From: Sphingomonas japonica
GTDB lineage: Bacteria; Pseudomonadota; Alphaproteobacteria; Sphingomonadales; Sphingomonadaceae
Length of the DNA stretch: 64,000 nt
Assembly: GCF_006346325.1 (NCBI RefSeq)
Contig: NZ_VDYR01000001.1
Span: 1,054,001-1,118,000 of the forward strand
Reading direction: 5' to 3'
Shown: one piece after another, positions 53,185-62,662 of the stretch
Position numbering within the stretch: position 1 is the stretch's first letter
Layout of the letters: each line of letters begins with the position of its first letter
Notes under the pieces: model-generated
The model's database searches: none
Seen by the model: only the letters and a program-made list of their open reading frames with translations
What the model was told of the DNA's origin: nothing
Made by a program: the position numbers and the translations under genes

Positions 53185-53895
53185 ATGGGGGTTCATCAGC
53201 ATATCGACCGACGCGCGCAGATCGCCTCGACGCTGTTGTGGTGGCACGACGCCGGGATCGATGCGCTGGTCGACGACGATCCGCGCGACTGGCTCGCGCC
53301 TGCCGTAGCGTCGCCGCCGGCCCAGGACGCAGCGGCGGTTCCTGTTGCCCCCTCCCTGCCCGGCACGGTGGAAGACTTTCTTGCCTGGCGCAGGAGCGGC
53401 GATGCGATCGAGCGCCGCTGGGGCGCTGCGCCGATCGCTCCGGAGGGCGATCCCGCCGCCGCCATTCATATCGTCGTCGATTCGCCCGGCGATGGCGAGG
53501 CGTATCTGGGTGGTGATGCCGGACGGCTGTTCGATCGCATGCTCGCGGCAATCGGGCTCGACCGCGGCACGGTGTGCATCTCCGGCGTTGCCTGGGCACC
53601 GGTGACCGCAGGGCGGCTGTCGGCGGACGACGAACAGGCGTTGGCGGCGCTCACGTTGCACTTCCTCGGCCTGGCGCGGCCGAAGCGGGTGTTGCTGTTC
53701 GGACAGTCGACGAGCCGTGCGCTGCTCGGGACGGACGGCGCTCGCCGCCGCGGGCTTTTACATGCCATTAACCATCGCGGCGCAGAACTAAAGTTGGTCG
53801 CGAGCTGGCATCCGCGCTTCCTGCTCGAGCGACCGGTGGCGAAGGCCGACGCCTGGCACGACCTGCAATTGCTGATCGGGGGAATGAATTCGTGA
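53185..53895 (+). CDS. Uracil-DNA-glycosylase superfamily-like protein
   Basis: Encodes 236 residues. A UDG family-4-like core can be traced: VVDSPGDGEAYLGGDAGRLF (usual GEAPG...GRPF), DRMLAAIGLDRGTVCISGV, RVLLFGQSTSRALLG, and ASWHPRFLLE for the usual HPS motif. But the catalytic GEAPG reads VDSPG, and the Fe-S cysteines of family 4 are missing. So it may be a degenerate or repurposed UDG. It is followed by slt with a GTGA overlap. Confidence 0.68.
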   Translation: MGVHQHIDRRAQIASTLLWWHDAGIDALVDDDPRDWLAPAVASPPAQDAAAVPVAPSLPGTVEDFLAWRRSGDAIERRWGAAPIAPEGDPAAAIHIVVDSPGDGEAYLGGDAGRLFDRMLAAIGLDRGTVCISGVAWAPVTAGRLSADDEQALAALTLHFLGLARPKRVLLFGQSTSRALLGTDGARRRGLLHAINHRGAELKLVASWHPRFLLERPVAKADAWHDLQLLIGGMNS

Positions 53896-55664
53896 GTATC
53901 CGCGTAATCCTGGCGGCGGCATCTCTGGCTTTGCCCTTCGCGATCCCCGCGCACGCCGCCGATGGCCGCGAACCCAGCGCAGCGGCCGCGCCGGCACATG
54001 GCGTGCCCGCGCTGCTCGACGCCGCACAGCGCGCGGGATATCGTTCGGTGTTCGCCAATATCCGTTCGGGCAACTGGACCGACGCGCAGCTCCAGCTCGA
54101 CGCGATGCAGCACGGACCGCTGCACAGCATCGCCCGCGCCGAACTCTACACCGCCAAGGGATCGCCGCGGATCGAATTGCAGCCGCTGCAGGCCCTGCTG
54201 GCCGAAGCGCCCGAATTGCCGCAGGCGCCCGATATCGCGCGGCTTGCAAAGGTGCGCGGCGCCGAAATGCTGCCGCCGCTTCCGGCACAACAGCGACTGA
54301 TCTGGCAGAATGGCGCCCCGAACCGCCTTCATGTTGAAGCCGCGCGGACCGACGCAGCCGCCGCGCGGCTGGCCGGCGACATGGCTTCGCATATCAAGGA
54401 CGACAACGGCCCTGCCGCAGAGACGCTGGTCGAAAGCCGCGCGCGCGAGCTGAGCCCCGAAGCGCTGACCGCGTGGCGCCACCGCGTCGCGTGGATCTAT
54501 TATCTGATGGGCGACGACAGTTCGGCCCGCCGTGTCGCGGCCAAGGCGCAGACCGGCAGCGGCGATTTCGTCGCGCAGGCCGATTGGGTGCAGGGGCTCG
54601 CGGCATGGCGCCAGCAGGACTGTGCAGCTGCGCAGATCGCGTTCCAGCGCGTCTCGGAACGCGCTGCCGACATCGACCTGCGCGCCGCGGCACTCTACTG
54701 GGCGTCGCGCGCGGACATCGCCTGCGCCCGGCCCGACCTCGTCCAGGCGCGGTTGCAGCGTGCCAGCCAATATGGCGAGACGTTCTACGGCATGCTCGCG
54801 CGGCAGGCGCTGGGACTAAAGCCCGCCCCTGTCACAGGCGCCGGATCGGACGTCGTCGACGATTGGCGCCTGCTCGAAAAGCGGCCGAACGTCCGCGTCG
54901 CCGCTGCGCTGGCGGAGATCGACGAGGACAGTCTTGCGGCAATCGTCCTTCGCCATCAGGCGCGGATCGGCGACGCCGGCGAATATGCCGCGCTGACCCG
55001 CCTCGCGGGACGGCTCGACCTGCCGCAGACGCAATTGTGGTTGTCGCACTACAGCCCGCGCGGCGCCCGCAGCGAGATGGCGACCCGATATCCCGCACCC
55101 AACTGGACGCCCGACGGCGGCTGGCGAGTCGACAAGGCGCTAGTCTATGCCCACGCGCTCCAGGAGTCGAAGTTCGACTCCGACGTCGTCAGCCCGGCGG
55201 GCGCCTACGGCTTGATGCAGATCATGCCGGCCGCGGCGGTCGATATTGGCCGCGCCAAGGGGCGGACGATCGCGCGCGCCGATCTGTCGCGGCCATCGAC
55301 CAATATCGAGGTCGGGCAAAGCTATCTTGAGCAATTGCGCGACCTGTCGGCGACAGGCGGCCTGCTGCCCAAGGTGATCGCGGCGTATAATGCCGGTCCT
55401 TCGCCGGTCGAGGCGTGGAACGTGGCGACACGCGATGGCGGCGACCCGCTGCTCTACATCGAATCAATTCCCTATTGGGAAACGCGCGGATACGTGATGA
55501 CCGTACTGCGCAACTATTGGATGTACGAGGCCAAGGACGCCAAGGAATCGGCCAGCCGCAAGGCGCTGGCGCAAGGGATGTGGCCGCGCTTTCCGGGGAT
55601 GAAGGGCGACACGGCGATCAAGCTCGGCAGCCGCGGCCGAGCCCGGACGACGCGTGCCAATTGA
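53892..55664 (+). CDS. Soluble lytic murein transglycosylase (Slt-like)
   Basis: Encodes 590 residues: a signal peptide (about 22 residues), an all-helical ring-like domain (about 30-400), and a C-terminal SLT domain with the catalytic Glu in VYAHALQESKFDSDVV, then SPAGAYGLMQIMP and VIAAYNAGPSPVEAW. It cleaves peptidoglycan in the periplasm. GTG start overlaps the UDG-like stop. Confidence 0.93.
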   Translation: MSIRVILAAASLALPFAIPAHAADGREPSAAAAPAHGVPALLDAAQRAGYRSVFANIRSGNWTDAQLQLDAMQHGPLHSIARAELYTAKGSPRIELQPLQALLAEAPELPQAPDIARLAKVRGAEMLPPLPAQQRLIWQNGAPNRLHVEAARTDAAAARLAGDMASHIKDDNGPAAETLVESRARELSPEALTAWRHRVAWIYYLMGDDSSARRVAAKAQTGSGDFVAQADWVQGLAAWRQQDCAAAQIAFQRVSERAADIDLRAAALYWASRADIACARPDLVQARLQRASQYGETFYGMLARQALGLKPAPVTGAGSDVVDDWRLLEKRPNVRVAAALAEIDEDSLAAIVLRHQARIGDAGEYAALTRLAGRLDLPQTQLWLSHYSPRGARSEMATRYPAPNWTPDGGWRVDKALVYAHALQESKFDSDVVSPAGAYGLMQIMPAAAVDIGRAKGRTIARADLSRPSTNIEVGQSYLEQLRDLSATGGLLPKVIAAYNAGPSPVEAWNVATRDGGDPLLYIESIPYWETRGYVMTVLRNYWMYEAKDAKESASRKALAQGMWPRFPGMKGDTAIKLGSRGRARTTRAN

Positions 55665-56181
55665 CGAAGCCATCGCGTTCCGGCCGGTCCGGATCGCGGT
55701 GCTGACGATTTCCGACACCCGCGGCCCTTCGGAGGATCGGTCGGGCGATATCCTCGTCGAACGGTTGCTCGGCGCTGGCCACGCGCTGGCGGAACGCGCG
55801 ATCGTCCGGGACGATGTCGAGACGATCGTGTCGCGGCTGCATGCCTGGATCGACGACGCCGCGATCGAGGTGATCGTGACTACCGGCGGCACCGGGGTCA
55901 CCGGCCGCGACGTCACCCCGGAAGCGATCGAGCGCGTCGCCGACAAGATGATCCCGGGCTTTGGCGAACTGTTTCGCTGGCAAAGCTACCGGACGATCGG
56001 CACCTCGACGATCCAGTCGCGCGCCTGCGCCTGCGTGACGCGCGGCACCTATATCTTCGCCCTGCCCGGATCGACCGGTGCGGTGAAGGATGGCTGGGAC
56101 GGGATCCTCTCCGACCAGCTCGATATCCGGCACAAGCCCTGCAACTTCGTCGAGCTCATGCCGCGGCTGGGCGAAGGCTAG
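55654..56181 (+). CDS. moaB: Molybdenum cofactor biosynthesis protein B
   Basis: Encodes 175 residues of the MoaB/MogA fold: LTISDTRGPSEDRSG near residue 20, IVTTGGTGVTGRDVTPEA (residues about 73-90), and LPGSTGAVKDGWD. It binds molybdopterin precursor. GTG start overlaps the transglycosylase end by 11 bases, so these three genes are tightly packed. Confidence 0.9.
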   Translation: MPIDEAIAFRPVRIAVLTISDTRGPSEDRSGDILVERLLGAGHALAERAIVRDDVETIVSRLHAWIDDAAIEVIVTTGGTGVTGRDVTPEAIERVADKMIPGFGELFRWQSYRTIGTSTIQSRACACVTRGTYIFALPGSTGAVKDGWDGILSDQLDIRHKPCNFVELMPRLGEG

Positions 56182-56184
56182 GCG

Positions 56185-56520
56185 TCAGCCTGCCACCATC
56201 GCCGCCAGTTCATGTCCGTGCGGATCGCGGAAATGGAAGCGCCGCCCGCCGGGAAAGGCGAAGATCGGCAGCGTGACCGCACCGCCCGCCGCCTCGACCG
56301 CGGCCTGGGTGGCCTCGAGATCAGCGACCTCGATCACGGGCAGCAAATGCGCCGTCCACTCCGCCGGGTCGCCGCTCAGCCCGACATCGACATCGCCGGT
56401 CGTCGTCGCGGCATAGTCGGGGCCATAATCGGTGAAGCTCCAACCGAAGGCGCGCTCATAAAAGGCCTTCTGCGCCGCGACATCGCGCACCGGCAGTTCG
56501 ACATAGTTCAATCGCGCCAC
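56185..56520 (-). CDS. VOC-family (glyoxalase-like) protein
   Basis: Encodes 111 residues with one vicinal-oxygen-chelate module pair: NYVELPVRDVAAQKAFYERAFGW at the start and GRRFHFRDPHGHELAAM near the end with metal-binding-like His/Glu. The GTG at 56520 has GGAGG five bases upstream and is chosen over an in-frame TTG at 56535 that has none. Function cannot be set from sequence. Confidence 0.8.
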   Translation of the reverse strand: MARLNYVELPVRDVAAQKAFYERAFGWSFTDYGPDYAATTTGDVDVGLSGDPAEWTAHLLPVIEVADLEATQAAVEAAGGAVTLPIFAFPGGRRFHFRDPHGHELAAMVAG

Positions 56521-56575
56521 GGCATCCTCCGTCAATGTTCTTGCTGTGTTCTAGTCGATCCGCTACGCTTGGGCA

Positions 56576-57646
56576 ATGTCGAAAACTCGGGCGATGCGCG
56601 GCGCGACGGTCAATCGCGAAAGCACGCGGTTCGGCCTTGCAGTGCGCGAGGCGGATGGCGATTGGCTCGACGCCCAGGGCGCGATCGATGGCGATGCGGC
56701 GCCGCTGCGGACGACCGTCACCGTCGAGACGCCGCGAACCATCCTTGCCCGCAACACGTCACCGGACATCCCGTTCGACCGCTCGATCAACCCGTATCGC
56801 GGGTGCGAACATGGCTGCGTCTATTGCTTCGCGCGGCCGACACACGCCTTTCACGATCTTTCGCCGGGGCTCGATTTCGAAAGCCGGCTATTCGCCAAGC
56901 CGACCGCGCCCGCGCTGCTGCGCGCCGAACTCTCCAAGCGCGGCTATGTCTGCCAGCCGATCGCATTCGGCACCAACACCGATCCGTACCAGCCGATCGA
57001 GCGCGACTGGGCGATAACGCGCGGGTGCCTCGAAGTGCTGGCAGAGGTCGATCATCCGGTCACCATCACCACCAAATCCGACAGGGTGCTGCGCGACATC
57101 GACCTGCTGGCGCCGATGGCCGCGAAGGGGCTTGCCGCCGTCATGGTGTCGGTTACCTCGCTCGACCCGAGGATCGCGATGACGCTCGAACCGCGCGCTC
57201 CGCACCCCGAACGGCGGCTGAAGGCGGTCGCGGCGCTGGCGGCGGCAGGTATTCCGACCTTCGTATCGATCTCTCCGGTCATCCCGGCAATCACCGATCA
57301 CGAGGTCGAGCATATCCTCGAACGCGCCGCCGAGGCGGGTGCGCGGGCGGCGTTCTTCATCCCGGTACGCTTGCCGCATGAAGTCGCCCCGCTGTTCCGC
57401 GCGTGGCTCGACACGCATTTCCCGGATCGCGCCGGCAAGGTTATGGCGACGATCCAGAGCCTGCGCGGCGGGCGCGACAACGACCCCAATTTCGGCACGC
57501 GCATGCAAGGGCAAGGTCCGTGGGCCGAACTGCTGCGCACCCGCTTTCGCATCGCCTGCCGCAAATACGGGCTGGACGGGGAGCGGCTGACGCTGCGCAC
57601 GGATCTGTTTCGCGCGCCAACTGGAGCGCAGGGGGAATTGTTTTAA
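56576..57646 (+). CDS. PA0069-family radical SAM protein
   Basis: Encodes 356 residues with a radical SAM core: CxxxCxxC in YRGCEHGCVYCFARP (about residues 79-86), and TKSDRVLRDIDLL, SVTSLDPRIAMTLEPR. This spore-photoproduct-lyase-like clade is common in proteobacteria, but its role is unproven. Divergent from the VOC gene. Confidence 0.88.
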   Translation: MSKTRAMRGATVNRESTRFGLAVREADGDWLDAQGAIDGDAAPLRTTVTVETPRTILARNTSPDIPFDRSINPYRGCEHGCVYCFARPTHAFHDLSPGLDFESRLFAKPTAPALLRAELSKRGYVCQPIAFGTNTDPYQPIERDWAITRGCLEVLAEVDHPVTITTKSDRVLRDIDLLAPMAAKGLAAVMVSVTSLDPRIAMTLEPRAPHPERRLKAVAALAAAGIPTFVSISPVIPAITDHEVEHILERAAEAGARAAFFIPVRLPHEVAPLFRAWLDTHFPDRAGKVMATIQSLRGGRDNDPNFGTRMQGQGPWAELLRTRFRIACRKYGLDGERLTLRTDLFRAPTGAQGELF

Positions 57647-57657
57647 GGCAAACGGTG

Positions 57658-58098
57658 CTATGCCACCTGTTGCCAGCGCCCGCCTTCGTCTTGCTTCCAA
57701 TAGCGCCGATCGACCCCCTCGCGGTCGGCGAGCGATTTCCATGCCGCGCGCGCAGCGGCAATCGAATCTTCCCCGAAAAAGTGGAACACTCGCGCGAAGC
57801 TAAGTGCTTCTTCCCGCCAGACGCCATCGACGATCGCGATGTTGGTCGCAGCATTGGCGGCAGCCGGATTACCGGAAATCAGCACCGGCTGTTCGGCGTC
57901 GCGCTCACCCCCTGCCTCGCCATGCGGCAGAAAGCTGGCGGCGGAATAGCTCCACAGCAGCTTGTCGAGGGCCGAGCGCTGCGCCTGGTCCCCGGCCACG
58001 ATCAGCAGCCGCTCGCCCGAGCCCAGCACCTTCTCGGCGATCACCGGCAGTACCCGGTCGAGCGGCTGCGCTGTGAGGTGATAGAAATCGGCTTTCAT
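57658..58098 (-). CDS. holC: DNA polymerase III chi subunit
   Basis: Encodes 146 residues of the HolC family: MKADFYHLTAQPLDRVLPVI start, and a central GNPAAANAATNIAIVDG. Links the clamp loader to SSB. Normally beside pepA; here a YetF-type gene lies between them. Confidence 0.9.
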   Translation of the reverse strand: MKADFYHLTAQPLDRVLPVIAEKVLGSGERLLIVAGDQAQRSALDKLLWSYSAASFLPHGEAGGERDAEQPVLISGNPAAANAATNIAIVDGVWREEALSFARVFHFFGEDSIAAARAAWKSLADREGVDRRYWKQDEGGRWQQVA

Positions 58099-58169
58099 CG
58101 AATGGTGCTCCGCGAGCGGAAAAACCGCTGGGTCTATTTTAGATTGGCCGGGCTTGTTAGGCCAACGCC

Positions 58170-58685
58170 ATGTTCAGTTCCGACCCCCTACTCGATACGT
58201 TGCTACGTGGGACTCTCCTGCCCCTGACGGCGCTTGTGGCGATACTGCTGCTTGTTCGCTGGCTCGGCCTGCGAACCCTGTCGAAGATGACCGCGATCGA
58301 TTTCGTCGTAACGCTTGCCACCGGATCGTTGCTGGCGACGGCCGCAATGGCCGAACGCTGGAGCAGCTTCGCGCAGGCGCTGCTCGCCCTCGTCGCGATC
58401 AATCTGATCCAGTTCTGCTATGCACGCGCGCGGCGTTTCGCATCCGTCCGGAAACTGGCGGAAAATGAGCCGCTATTGCTGGTGCGAGGCGGCAAGTTCG
58501 TTGATGCCGCACTTGGCGGCGCCCGCATCACCCGTGAAGATATATACGCCAAACTACGCGAAGCAGACGTCCGTGACCTCTCGGTCGTGGCCGCGGTCGT
58601 GCTCGAGACTACCGGTGACCTGTCCGTATTGACGAACGCCGACTGCAACGCGAGCGACCTTCTGCACGACGTACGGCGAGGCTGA
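58170..58685 (+). CDS. YetF-like DUF421 membrane protein
   Basis: Encodes 171 residues: three transmembrane helices (about 12-30, 42-58, 66-84) and a cytoplasmic YetF/DUF421 domain (NEPLLLVRGGKFVDAAL, ITREDIYAKLREADVRDL). Function unknown. A 6-bp hairpin (TTGGCC 58144-58149, GGCCAA 58160-58165) ends 5 bases before the ATG. It splits holC from pepA. Confidence 0.85.
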   Translation: MFSSDPLLDTLLRGTLLPLTALVAILLLVRWLGLRTLSKMTAIDFVVTLATGSLLATAAMAERWSSFAQALLALVAINLIQFCYARARRFASVRKLAENEPLLLVRGGKFVDAALGGARITREDIYAKLREADVRDLSVVAAVVLETTGDLSVLTNADCNASDLLHDVRRG

Positions 58686-58695
58686 TCCCAGCCCG

Positions 58696-60159
58696 TCACC
58701 TTTCGAAATGCGCCCGCACGAATTGGTCGAGCAAGCGCACGCCGTACCCTGTCGCGCCCTTGTCCCACGTCGTTCCGGGCTTGTCCGCCCAGACCATTCC
58801 GGCGATGTCGAGATGCGCCCAGCGTACGTCGGGCTCGACGAAGCGCTGGATGAACTGCGCGGCGGTGATCGATCCCGCCCCGCGCGGGCCGACATTCTTC
58901 ATGTCGGCGATCGGCGAATCGATCAGCTTGTCGTAGGCATCGGTCAGCGGGAAGCGCCACAGCGGATCGCCCGCCGCCTTGCCCGCTGCCAGGAGTTGCT
59001 CGGCCAGCGAATCGTCGTTTGCGAACAATCCGCCATGCTCGCTGCCCAGCGCGATGATCATCGCCCCGGTCAGCGTGGCGAGATCGACGATCGTCGTCGG
59101 GCGGTAGGTGCGCTGGACCCAGGTCAGCGCGTCGCACAATACCAGCCGCCCCTCGGCATCGGTGTTGATGACCTCGACCGTCTGCCCGGACATCGACGTC
59201 ACGACGTCGCCGGGGCGCTGGGCGTTGCCGTCGGGCATGTTCTCGACGAGCCCGCATACGCCGACGACGTTGACCTTGGCCTTGCGGAGCGCGAGCGCCT
59301 TCATCGTGCCCGCGACGGCGCCCGCACCGCCCATGTCCCACTTCATGTCCTCCATGCCCGCGGCCGGCTTGATCGAGATGCCGCCGGTGTCGAAGGTCAC
59401 GCCCTTGCCGACCAGCGCCAGGTCGGGATTGCCGTCCTTGCCGGTGCCGTTCCAGTGCATCGCCAGCAGCCGCGCCTCGCGCCGCGACCCCTGACTGACG
59501 CCGAGCAGCGCGCCCATGCCGAGTTCGGCCATCGCGGCTTCGTCGAGCACGGTGAAATCGACACCGAGCGCGCGCAATTCGTCGCAGCGTTCGACGAAGC
59601 TCTCGGGAAACAGGATGTTCGCCGGTTCCGCGACGAGCGTCCGGGTGAACGCGATTCCCGCCGTGACATGCGCCTGGTCGTCGTTCCATGCCGCCGCGGC
59701 GTCGTCCGACGCGCCGACGATCACCAGCGTCTCCAGCGTCGGCTTCAGGCGTTCGGGCAGCTTGGTGCGATAGACGTCGTGCCGCCATCCGCGCTGACTG
59801 GTCGCCGCGGCCAGTCTCGCGACGCCGTCCGGCGCGGCATCGGCGGGCAGTTCGACCGCGATCTTCGCAATCCCGGCGGTCAGGTAGCGCGCCGCAAGCG
59901 CGCCGCCCGCCTTGGCATAATCGCCGGCATCACCGGTCCCCAGCCCGAGCAGCAGAACACGGCCGACACCGCCGTCGCGTGGCACGAACACTTCGGCGAT
60001 CGTCCCCGCCTCGCCGTCGAAGCGCGCTGCCTTGGCCGCGCCGCGCACCAGATCGGCGACGCCCGGATCGAGCGCCGCGCTATCCAGCGCGTCCTTTTCC
60101 ACGGCATAGGCGATCGTATCGATATCGGCGGGACGGCTGGCGGCGAACTGGACCTGCAT
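58696..60159 (-). CDS. pepA: Leucyl aminopeptidase
   Basis: Encodes 487 residues of the M17 family: the C-terminal domain carries the di-metal site in ALVGKGVTFDTGGISIKP (catalytic Lys, Asp), and NTDAEGRLVLCDAL. It removes N-terminal residues from peptides, and in some bacteria binds DNA. ATG giving MQVQFAASRPAD chosen; open frame before it is unconserved. Divergent from lptD. Confidence 0.95.
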   Translation of the reverse strand: MQVQFAASRPADIDTIAYAVEKDALDSAALDPGVADLVRGAAKAARFDGEAGTIAEVFVPRDGGVGRVLLLGLGTGDAGDYAKAGGALAARYLTAGIAKIAVELPADAAPDGVARLAAATSQRGWRHDVYRTKLPERLKPTLETLVIVGASDDAAAAWNDDQAHVTAGIAFTRTLVAEPANILFPESFVERCDELRALGVDFTVLDEAAMAELGMGALLGVSQGSRREARLLAMHWNGTGKDGNPDLALVGKGVTFDTGGISIKPAAGMEDMKWDMGGAGAVAGTMKALALRKAKVNVVGVCGLVENMPDGNAQRPGDVVTSMSGQTVEVINTDAEGRLVLCDALTWVQRTYRPTTIVDLATLTGAMIIALGSEHGGLFANDDSLAEQLLAAGKAAGDPLWRFPLTDAYDKLIDSPIADMKNVGPRGAGSITAAQFIQRFVEPDVRWAHLDIAGMVWADKPGTTWDKGATGYGVRLLDQFVRAHFER

Positions 60160-60319
60160 GCGAAAGGCACCTCGGTATCTGGGGAAAGAATGGTATGTCC
60201 GCCATCTAGGGACTCGATCCCGCGCTGGCAAAGGAAGACGCGCGTTGCGGGATGGCCGCTGCGGTGCGATAGGGCTGGTGAAGGGGGCCGCGGTCGGCCC
60301 TGACGGAGATCGACCGAAG

Positions 60320-62569
60320 GTGAGCCGCCCGGCCCTGTTGTGTACCGCCGCGCTGTCGCTGACGCTGCTGGCCTGTGGAGCTGCGCGCGGGCAGGACCTG
60401 CAGGACCGCGCCGCCGCACCGCCGCTTCCCGACCAGACCGAAGCCGCGCCGCGCAGCGACGACGAGATCGATTTTTCCGCCGCCACGCTGGAATATGACA
60501 GCGAAGCGGAGATCGTCACCGCCAGCGGCGACGTCCGCCTGTTCCGGCAGGGCGAGCGGTTGCGCGCCGATCAGGTGGTGTGGAACCGTCAGACCGGCCA
60601 GGTGGTCGCCACCGGCGACATCGCCGTCACCAATCCCCAGGGCGACGTGGCCTATGGCGACCGTATCGAACTGACCGACACGCTGCGCGACGGCCTGGTC
60701 GAGAACATGCTGGTCGTGCTTGATCAGGGCGGACGACTGGCCGCACGCCGCGGCGAGCGCTCGGAAGGCGGCGTCATCACCGTCACCGACGCCGCCTACA
60801 CGCCCTGCGCGGTGCGCAATTCACAGGGCTGCCCCAAGGAGCCGTCGTTCAAGCTGACCGCGGTGCGCGTCGTCTATGATCCGCAGCGCGAACGCATTCG
60901 CTATTCGGGCGCACAGCTCAGCCTGTTCGGGCTGCCGGGCATCCCGCTGCCGTCCTTCTCGCACCCGATCGGCGGCGCGGCGGCGCAGGGGGTGCTCACC
61001 CCCGATATCCGCATCGACCGGGTCAACGGGCTCGCCATAGCGGTGCCCTATCATTTCGATCTCGCGCCCAACCGCGACCTGACGATCACGCCGCGCGTCT
61101 ATACCAATGCGCTGCCGATGCTGTCGGCCGAATATCGCCAGCTCACCGACAAGGGCGCGTTTCGCGTGCTCGGCTACGGCACCTATAGCCGCCGCAGCGA
61201 CGATCTGCTCGTCTCGGCGACGCCCGACACCAGCGAGCAGGCATTTCGCGGCTATTTCGACGCGATCGGCCGCTATCAGTTCTCGCCGCAATGGTCGGCG
61301 AGCGCATCGATCCGGCTGGCGAGCGACCAGACCTTCCTGCGCCGCTACGACCTGTCGCGCGACGACCGCCTGCGCAACAATGTCAAGGTCGAGCGGATCG
61401 ACTCCGACAGCTATTTCGCGATCAACGGCTGGGCGGTGCAGACGCTGCGCGTCGGCGACAACCAGGCGATGCAGCCGATCGCCTTTCCCGAACTCGATTA
61501 TCGCACGCGATTTTCCGATGGGCTGGTCGGCGGCAAGGTGACGCTTCAGGTCAACACGCTGGCGATCGGCCGGGACGAAGGCCAGGATACGCAGCGCGCC
61601 TTCGCCTCGGCGCAATGGGACATCCGCCGCGTCACCGATTGGGGCCAGGAGGTCACGCTGACCGGCTATGCCCGCGGCGACCTCTACAACAGCGTCGATA
61701 CGCTGCTGACCAGCGTCGAGTCCTATCGCGGCGACGAAGGCTTCAATGCGCGTGCGATCGGCGCGGTCGCACTCGACGTCAAATGGCCGCTGGTTGGCGA
61801 GTTCCTGGGCGGCACCCAGCGCATCACGCCGCGGGTGCAGGTCGTCGCGTCGCCCAGGATCGACAATCTCGGCGTCCCCAACGAAGACGCACGCGCAGTC
61901 GATCTCGAAGATTCCAACCTGTTCGCGCTCAACCGTTTCCCCGGATATGACCGGTTCGAGGATTCGACGCGCTTTACCTATGGCGTCGACTATGCGCTCG
62001 ACCTGCCCGGTATCGCGATCAGCGCCAATGTCGGGCAAAGCTATCGCCTGACCGACCGCCAGACGCTGCTTCCCGACGGCACCGGGCTCGACGACCAGTT
62101 TTCCGATTTCGTCGGCCGCACCGACATACGATTCCGCGACTTCGTCAGCGTGATCCATCGTTACCGGCTCGACAAGGACGGCTTCGCCATCCGCCGCAAC
62201 GAGGTCGATGCGACGATCGGCACGCGGCGCACGTATATTCTGGCCGGCTATCTCCGCCTCAACCGCGACATCACCGCCGCGCTCGAGGATCTGCGCGATC
62301 GCGAGGAGGCACGGGTGGGCGCGCGGGTGCAGTTCGCGCGGTTCTGGTCGGCATTCGGATCTGCGACGGTCGACCTCACCAACCGCGACGAGGATCCGCT
62401 GTCGATCGCCGACGGTTTCGACCCGGTTCGCCACCGCCTGGGTGTCGCCTATGAGGACGATTGCCTGCGGCTTGGCGTCACCTGGAAGCGCGATTATGTC
62501 GACACGGGCGACGCGCGCCGCGGCAACAGCTATCTGCTGACGCTGGCATTCACCAACCTTGGACGCTAA
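60320..62569 (+). CDS. lptD: LPS-assembly protein LptD
   Basis: Encodes about 749 residues: signal peptide, an OstA/LptA-like beta-jellyroll (about residues 45-175, including SGDVRLFRQGERLRADQVVW), and the C-terminal beta-barrel (about 200-749) ending in an aromatic-poor strand NLGR. It inserts LPS into the outer leaflet with LptE. GTG at 60320 with GGAG upstream chosen. The LLACG in the signal resembles a lipobox but LptD is not a lipoprotein. The next gene is surA. Confidence 0.92.
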   Translation: MSRPALLCTAALSLTLLACGAARGQDLQDRAAAPPLPDQTEAAPRSDDEIDFSAATLEYDSEAEIVTASGDVRLFRQGERLRADQVVWNRQTGQVVATGDIAVTNPQGDVAYGDRIELTDTLRDGLVENMLVVLDQGGRLAARRGERSEGGVITVTDAAYTPCAVRNSQGCPKEPSFKLTAVRVVYDPQRERIRYSGAQLSLFGLPGIPLPSFSHPIGGAAAQGVLTPDIRIDRVNGLAIAVPYHFDLAPNRDLTITPRVYTNALPMLSAEYRQLTDKGAFRVLGYGTYSRRSDDLLVSATPDTSEQAFRGYFDAIGRYQFSPQWSASASIRLASDQTFLRRYDLSRDDRLRNNVKVERIDSDSYFAINGWAVQTLRVGDNQAMQPIAFPELDYRTRFSDGLVGGKVTLQVNTLAIGRDEGQDTQRAFASAQWDIRRVTDWGQEVTLTGYARGDLYNSVDTLLTSVESYRGDEGFNARAIGAVALDVKWPLVGEFLGGTQRITPRVQVVASPRIDNLGVPNEDARAVDLEDSNLFALNRFPGYDRFEDSTRFTYGVDYALDLPGIAISANVGQSYRLTDRQTLLPDGTGLDDQFSDFVGRTDIRFRDFVSVIHRYRLDKDGFAIRRNEVDATIGTRRTYILAGYLRLNRDITAALEDLRDREEARVGARVQFARFWSAFGSATVDLTNRDEDPLSIADGFDPVRHRLGVAYEDDCLRLGVTWKRDYVDTGDARRGNSYLLTLAFTNLGR

Positions 62570-62662
62570 ACGCGCATTCAGGCCCGGTGCGCTAAGCGCG
62601 CATTCAGGTTCGAAGATACACAAGTTGGGCGCCGCGTGGACGGCGTGTGATGGGGTTTCGAT

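Noticed and set aside
60320..60410. Lipobox-like LLAC in the LptD signal peptide
   Set aside because: The downstream architecture is full LptD, which is an integral beta-barrel; the cysteine lies before a normal cleavage site.
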